From NCBI GenBank assembly GCA_002495885.1, contig DAHG01000020.1, positions 1 to 18,600 on the forward strand: a stretch of DNA of 18,600 bases. Reading direction: 5' to 3'. Below, piece after piece: positions 14,733-18,600 of the stretch; position 1 is the first letter of the stretch, and each line of letters begins with the position of its first letter. This DNA is from Methanocellaceae archaeon UBA148. GTDB taxonomy: Archaea > Halobacteriota > UBA148. The notes under the pieces were generated by a model. That model worked only from the letters and a program-made list of their open reading frames with translations. It ran no database searches and was not told the origin of the DNA. The position numbers were made by a program, and so were the translations under genes.

Positions 14733-15035
14733 ATGCTGGTCAAAAGCAAAATACTTAAGTTTTTTAGGAAATCAGAGGAACATGAAAACGGCTCATCTGA
14801 CTATCTGTGCAAGTTCGTTCAGCTCGATGGCGAGAAGATAGGCGAAAGCATAGCTGTTTATGATAAGTGCTTGTTAGTCAAGCACGGGTCAGATCTCCTC
14901 GGGATTCCGCTGGACTGCGTGATTGCCGTATCAGAAGAGATAGTCGTCGGTAAGTTCGACAAAAAAGAAGCCAGAAAAATCGGCAAAGAGTGGAAAGACA
15001 AAAGTACAGTTGAGATTAAGGACGATGGGATGTGA
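14733..15035 (+). CDS. Small DUF5749-like archaeal protein
   Basis: A 100-residue cytoplasmic protein, without signal peptide. After a basic start (LVKSKILKFFRK) it has a compact beta-rich core with DYLCKFVQLDGEKIGESIAV and LLGIPLDCVI, resembling PRC-barrel or DUF5749-type archaeal proteins (family from memory, unverified). The C-terminus is charged (KKEARKIGKEWKDKS). GGTGTGA is 4 bases upstream of the ATG. It is 15 bases from pth2 and probably co-transcribed with it. No catalytic residues are evident and the function is unknown. Confidence 0.7.
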   Translation: MLVKSKILKFFRKSEEHENGSSDYLCKFVQLDGEKIGESIAVYDKCLLVKHGSDLLGIPLDCVIAVSEEIVVGKFDKKEARKIGKEWKDKSTVEIKDDGM

Positions 15036-15050
15036 TGTGATGGTGACTCA

Positions 15051-15401
15051 GTGAAATTTGAATATAAGCAGTGCATAGTCATAAGACTGGATCTGCATCT
15101 ATCGAAGGGTAAACTGGCTGCACAAGCAGCGCATGCCGCGGTATCCGCATGTGAAAAGGCGAAGCCGTCAATAAGAAGTGCATGGAAGGCAGAGGGACAG
15201 AAAAAAGTCGTCTTGGCGGTCGATGATCTAGATGAGTTATTTGAATTAGAGGCAGAAGCCAAGAGATTCGGTCTTCCCAGTGCTATGATCGAGGATGCTG
15301 GTTTGACCGAAGTTCCACCTGGAACGATCACTGCCTTGGGTATCGGTCCAGCCAAAAATGAAGAATTGGATAAGCTTACGGGAAATCTGAAACTATTGTG
15401 A
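15051..15401 (+). CDS. pth2: Peptidyl-tRNA hydrolase, Pth2 type
   Basis: A 116-residue archaeal/eukaryotic-type enzyme that frees tRNA from peptidyl-tRNA dropped by stalled ribosomes. Signature residues are present: IRLDLHLSKGKLAAQAAHA (with Lys21, Gln25 and His28) and the C-terminal IEDAGLTEVPPGTITALGIGP. Full length for the family. The start is GTG at 15051, with GGTGA at 15042-15046; nearby ATG codons are out of frame or run straight into a stop. The stop overlaps a GTG that could be the mdh start. Confidence 0.95.
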   Translation: MKFEYKQCIVIRLDLHLSKGKLAAQAAHAAVSACEKAKPSIRSAWKAEGQKKVVLAVDDLDELFELEAEAKRFGLPSAMIEDAGLTEVPPGTITALGIGPAKNEELDKLTGNLKLL

Positions 15402-15406
15402 TTGCG

Positions 15407-16279
15407 ATGGTCAAGATAGGATTTGTAGGGGCGGGAAGGATTGGCTCGACATCAGCCTATGCAATATTGCACAGGGTCGACTGTGACGAAATAGTCTTAG
15501 TCGACATAATCGAAGATATAGCTATCGGTGAGTCATTGGACCTAAGCACCGCCGCGATTGCTATGGGTAAGGACACGATCGTCAAGGGAGGGAAGGATTA
15601 TTCATCCTTGCGAAATTCGGATGTCATCGTGATCTCGGCAGGTCTTGCAAGAAAGCCTGGAATGACTCGATTGGATCTCACAAAGGCAAACGCAGCTATT
15701 CTCTCAAATGTCATGGAACAGTTGAATTTTTTCGCAGGTGCAATTCTCGTTTTAGCCACAAACCCAGTCGATTTGATGACATACATGGCATTTAAACTCT
15801 CTCAAAAACCACGCAGTGAGGTCATTGGTATGGGATCTTCCCATGACACAGCCCGCTTAAGGGAACAAATACTGGGCTATGGCGTGAGATCGAATGCGAT
15901 GATGATCGGTGAACATGGGGATAGCATGACCCTTCTGAAGAAAGGAGATGCAGATGGAATCAATTGGGATGACCTCACTAAAGCAACGAAAGAAAGGGCA
16001 ATGGAAGTCATAAAACGAAAGGGTGCCACTTATTATGCACCCGCCTCTTGTGTTGCAGAGATTGTAAAGGCCATCATTAATGATGAACATGCTCTCCTAC
16101 CTGTAAGCGTCTTTTTGGAAGGCGAGTATGGGCTGCACGACGTCGCAATAGGCGTTCCAGCGATTATCGGTAAGCATGGGGCAGAAGTCGTGGAATATGA
16201 TTTGGACGAGGAAGAGCTGACAAAACTGAGAGATTCTGCTAATATCATCAAGAAAATGTTGAAGGATGTCGGCAATTGA
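15407..16279 (+). CDS. mdh: Malate dehydrogenase (LDH/MDH family)
   Basis: A 290-residue NAD(P)-dependent enzyme interconverting malate and oxaloacetate. The nucleotide motif is GAGRIG (8-13), and Asp33 at the end of the second strand favours NAD. The substrate loop ISAGLARKPGMTRLD has Arg82 in the position that selects malate (lactate dehydrogenases have Gln), with Arg88. ATNPVDLMTY follows at 117-126. Catalytic His170 is in GEHGDSM, paired with Asp147/Arg150 in SSHDTARLR. The ATG at 15407 gives the family N-terminus (MVKIGFVGAG). GTG at 15398 would overlap the pth2 stop as GTGA and is an alternative. In an autotrophic archaeon it would feed the partial citric acid cycle. Confidence 0.92.
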   Translation: MVKIGFVGAGRIGSTSAYAILHRVDCDEIVLVDIIEDIAIGESLDLSTAAIAMGKDTIVKGGKDYSSLRNSDVIVISAGLARKPGMTRLDLTKANAAILSNVMEQLNFFAGAILVLATNPVDLMTYMAFKLSQKPRSEVIGMGSSHDTARLREQILGYGVRSNAMMIGEHGDSMTLLKKGDADGINWDDLTKATKERAMEVIKRKGATYYAPASCVAEIVKAIINDEHALLPVSVFLEGEYGLHDVAIGVPAIIGKHGAEVVEYDLDEEELTKLRDSANIIKKMLKDVGN

Positions 16280-16298
16280 AGTATTTTGGCTAAGTTTT

Positions 16299-17624
16299 AT
16301 GGATAACGCTAATCCAGTATCTCAACTCGATCGAAATATCGGAATGGAACTCTATGTGACGAAAACCCCTGGTGTTGGTGGTAAAATCCGCCAGTTGATC
16401 GACGACTTCTATGTAGAGGAAATCTCAAGCGGGGCTGCGAGTAAAGAAGGACCATATTTGATAGTTGAGCTGACCAAACTGGATTGGGATATGCATCATG
16501 TCATTAGGGATCTGTCTCGTTCGTTAGGCATCAGTCAAAAGAGGTTTGGTTGGGCGGGAACAAAGGACAAAAGAGCGATCACAAAGCAGAAAATAAGCAT
16601 TTGGGGTATATCAGAGGAGGAACTCGGGAATGTCAGCCTGCCAAGAGTTGAGCTTCGGGCTATAAGACGCTCCAATAAGAAAGTTGAGTTGGGAGACCTT
16701 TTGGGGAACAGCTTTCGGATAACCATCAGGGGCGTGGACATGTCTCCTGAGGAAGCGGGGAAAAGAATCCAATCGATATCGGATGAAATTGCTCAGTTTG
16801 GTGGCTTACCGAATTTCTTTGGGGTTCAACGTTTTGGCACACTACGTTCTGTAACACATTTGGTGGGAGATGCGATCATGAAGGGTGATTTTGAGGGAGC
16901 AGCAATGATCTATATGGCAAAACCATTTCCTAGCGAGCCCGAAGAAATTCGAAGTGCAAGAGAATATGTCTGGGAAACTCATGACTTCAAAGGCGGATTG
17001 AGGCTCTTTCCGAGACATCTCCGCTATGAGCGTGCGATGATGAATCACTTGGTGCCCAATGAAAGCGATTATATTGGGGCATTCCAGATTTTATCGCCCG
17101 GTCTCAAAAAGATGTTCTTACATGCACATCAGTCCTATATATTCAACAAGATCCTCAGCAGAAGGTTGAAAAAGGGATTGCCGATAAATATTGCTATGGA
17201 CGGGGACATCGTCTGCTTTGTGAACAAATCAGGCTTTCCAGATATCTCCAGAATACAGTTTGTAAACAATGGCAATGTGGATGGAATAAATAATTTGATC
17301 CGTAGAAAACGGGCGTTTGTAACAGCTCCTCTGGTTGGCTATGGATCCCAGCTTGCAAAAGGAGAACCCGGGGAGATTGAACGTTCAGTCATAGATGAAA
17401 TGGGAATTGACCTAAATGATTTTGCCATTCCACAAATGCCAGAGCTTGCCTCTTGCGGAATAAGGCGGGAGGTTTTGCTATCAGTTCAGCCAACCCATGA
17501 GATTGATGCTGATCTCAACGGCACGAAAATCGTCTTGAGGTTTTCGTTACCCAAGGGATGCTATGCAACTGTTGTGCTACGCGAATATATGAAGAGCGAG
17601 TATATGAAGACCATGTTAGGATAA
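16299..17624 (+). CDS. truD: tRNA pseudouridine(13) synthase TruD
   Basis: A 441-residue archaeal TruD that makes pseudouridine at position 13 of tRNAs, and possibly at other RNA sites. The N-terminal conserved region is IGMELYVTKTPGVGGKIRQL. The catalytic motif is WAGTKDKRAIT with Asp90, followed by the NFFGVQRFG motif and LHAHQSYIFNKILS in the core. The C-terminal VVLREYMK is also typical. The ATG at 16299 fits the family N-terminus and lies 19 bases after mdh. An earlier in-frame ATG at 16266 would overlap mdh by 14 bases and has no clear ribosome site. The 3' end overlaps the convergent sppA by 9 bases. Confidence 0.93.
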   Translation: MDNANPVSQLDRNIGMELYVTKTPGVGGKIRQLIDDFYVEEISSGAASKEGPYLIVELTKLDWDMHHVIRDLSRSLGISQKRFGWAGTKDKRAITKQKISIWGISEEELGNVSLPRVELRAIRRSNKKVELGDLLGNSFRITIRGVDMSPEEAGKRIQSISDEIAQFGGLPNFFGVQRFGTLRSVTHLVGDAIMKGDFEGAAMIYMAKPFPSEPEEIRSAREYVWETHDFKGGLRLFPRHLRYERAMMNHLVPNESDYIGAFQILSPGLKKMFLHAHQSYIFNKILSRRLKKGLPINIAMDGDIVCFVNKSGFPDISRIQFVNNGNVDGINNLIRRKRAFVTAPLVGYGSQLAKGEPGEIERSVIDEMGIDLNDFAIPQMPELASCGIRREVLLSVQPTHEIDADLNGTKIVLRFSLPKGCYATVVLREYMKSEYMKTMLG

Positions 17625-18533
17625 CAATTTTCCATATCGGTTTTCTTCCAAGTATCTAAGATAATGTTGGGCATCGTCTTCGCCCCCAGCACCAAACCAT
17701 AGATTTGATAGCGACGGATCGTTCATGTATTTTACTTGTGGCGTTCCTTTTATTCCACCGAGTTTTGCGGCAGTATCTATTGCATCGTGCAGGTTGCCAA
17801 GTTCATCGATTAATCCAAGGTCCTTTGCGCTGGCTCCCAGGTATATCCTACCATCTGCTAATTTTCTAACCTCGTTTGTTGGCATATTTCTGCCTTGAGC
17901 AACCTCCTTTACAAATCGCTCGTATGAATCCTTTATTACCTGATCTGCGTATTCTTTTTCCTCTTCGGTCAGGCCTCTCCAATCTGCGCCCATATCCTTG
18001 AATTCACCTGATTTTACAACCTCAAAATCGATTCCCTCCTCACTATAATACCCCGACATGTTGGTGAAGACCCAGATCACACCAATGCTTCCTGTCATCG
18101 TGTCTGGATTCGCCACAATTCGCTCTGCTGGCGCCGAGATGTAGTACGCTCCAGAGGTTGCTATCTCCCCCATCGATATTACAACTGGTTTTCCGTTTTC
18201 TTGTGCGTTCTTGATCTCAGTTACTATCTCTTGTGCTGCAGCAGGCGTCCCGCCAGGCGAGTTGACTCGTAATACTATCGCTTTTACTGATAATTCGTCA
18301 GTGGCATCTCGGATATTTTTGCAGATGTTCTCTGAGGTGGCGTATCCTATTTCATTTGGTACCTTCCCAGTGACCATCTCTCCCTGGACATAGATCACAG
18401 CTACCTCCTCTTTGACGATTCCCATGTCTCTTATCGTTTCTGTGGCAACCAATAGCACTAAAACGAGTGCAACTCCGAGTATAAAGGCTATCGCCAGGTG
18501 TTTTACCTTGATGTTTCTGGAATCCTTTTCCAT
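17616..18533 (-). CDS. sppA: Signal peptide peptidase SppA (S49 family)
   Basis: A 305-residue membrane serine protease with a Ser-Lys dyad that cleaves leftover signal peptides or other membrane peptides. An N-terminal membrane helix is at about 12-30 (HLAIAFILGVALVLVLLVA). The oxyanion region is LRVNSPGGTPAAAQE (88-102), nucleophile Ser127 is in ATSGAYYIS, and PDTMTGSIGV follows. Lys179 is in SGEFKDMG, the expected 52 residues after the serine. It is a single-domain form like Bacillus SppA, not the double-domain Escherichia type. AGGGAG lies about 6 bases before the ATG. The tRNA gene on the same strand ends about 38 bases upstream, so the two may share a transcript. Confidence 0.94.
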   Translation of the reverse strand: MEKDSRNIKVKHLAIAFILGVALVLVLLVATETIRDMGIVKEEVAVIYVQGEMVTGKVPNEIGYATSENICKNIRDATDELSVKAIVLRVNSPGGTPAAAQEIVTEIKNAQENGKPVVISMGEIATSGAYYISAPAERIVANPDTMTGSIGVIWVFTNMSGYYSEEGIDFEVVKSGEFKDMGADWRGLTEEEKEYADQVIKDSYERFVKEVAQGRNMPTNEVRKLADGRIYLGASAKDLGLIDELGNLHDAIDTAAKLGGIKGTPQVKYMNDPSLSNLWFGAGGEDDAQHYLRYLEENRYGKLLS

Positions 18534-18571
18534 TTTCTTACTCCCTAATGTTTTTTATGGTGAATAGTAGG

Positions 18572-18600
18572 TGGGCCCGATGCGATTCGAACGCATGACC
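18572..18600 (-). tRNA. tRNA gene, 3' part only, cut by the window end
   Basis: On the - strand the sequence reads the end of a variable loop (GGTC), a T-arm with 5-bp stem ATGCG/CGCAT and loop TTCGAAT, then the 3' acceptor strand CGGGCCC and discriminator A at 18572. CCA is not encoded (CCT follows). The 5' half with the anticodon is beyond the window, so the amino acid is unknown; an acceptor stem expected to start GGGCCCG with discriminator A would fit isoleucine among others. Confidence 0.9.

Noticed and set aside
15407..16279. Lactate dehydrogenase
   Set aside because: The substrate loop has Arg82 in ARKPGMTR, the malate-selecting residue, where lactate enzymes carry Gln.
1..18600. CRISPR arrays, insertion sequences or transposase genes
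   Set aside because: No regularly spaced repeats, transposase motifs or long terminal inverted repeats were seen.

Overview
The window is archaeal, from a euryarchaeote that carries the tetrahydromethanopterin C1 pathway: a methanogen, or an anaerobic methane- or alkane-oxidising relative (for example Syntropharchaeia/ANME-type) or an Archaeoglobi-like lineage. The evidence is formylmethanofuran dehydrogenase, Ftr, Mch and heterodisulfide reductase genes, together with archaeal-type Pth2, TruD, a geranylgeranyl-reductase-family protein for ether lipids, archaeal TATA-like boxes and GTG starts. No mcr gene lies in the window, so the direction of the pathway (CO2 reduction or methyl/methane oxidation) and the exact taxon cannot be settled.

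Region 1 (1-11199, + strand) is one tightly packed series of 12 genes: hdrA (3' part) - hdrA - mvhD - fdhB-like - fwdD - fwdB - fwdA - fwdC - hdrC - hdrB - ftr - mch. Almost all junctions are ATGA overlaps or gaps of a few bases. The array links three functions: an F420-dependent module (FdhB-like protein plus MvhD), a flavin-based electron-bifurcating heterodisulfide reductase (HdrA pair, HdrB, HdrC), and the formyl-methanofuran, formyl-H4MPT and methenyl-H4MPT steps (Fwd, Ftr, Mch). The fwd genes sit between hdrA and hdrCB, as if the products work as one Hdr-Fwd assembly. The two HdrA proteins differ in domain content. The first has no C-terminal ferredoxin domain. The second lacks the ferredoxin domain normally inserted in the middle of HdrA.

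Region 2 (11200-13499) looks accessory and richer in G+C than the operon. It holds a structured stretch with two overlapping very small open frames of unknown status, then two reverse-strand genes with their own promoters. One encodes a signal-peptide-bearing membrane protein with a cytoplasmic winged-helix domain. The other encodes a secreted, sequon-rich DUF5667-type protein. Notable regulatory DNA here: an 18-bp direct repeat with 22-bp period, each copy containing a TATA-like box, upstream of the membrane regulator; and three T5 tracts in exact 10-bp phase upstream of the secreted-protein promoter.

Region 3 (13500-18600) is housekeeping. It holds a geranylgeranyl-reductase-family flavoprotein (- strand), then a divergent + strand cluster: a small DUF5749-like protein, peptidyl-tRNA hydrolase Pth2, malate dehydrogenase and pseudouridine synthase TruD. 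A convergent signal peptide peptidase SppA follows (- strand), and the 3' part of a tRNA gene (- strand) is cut by the window edge.
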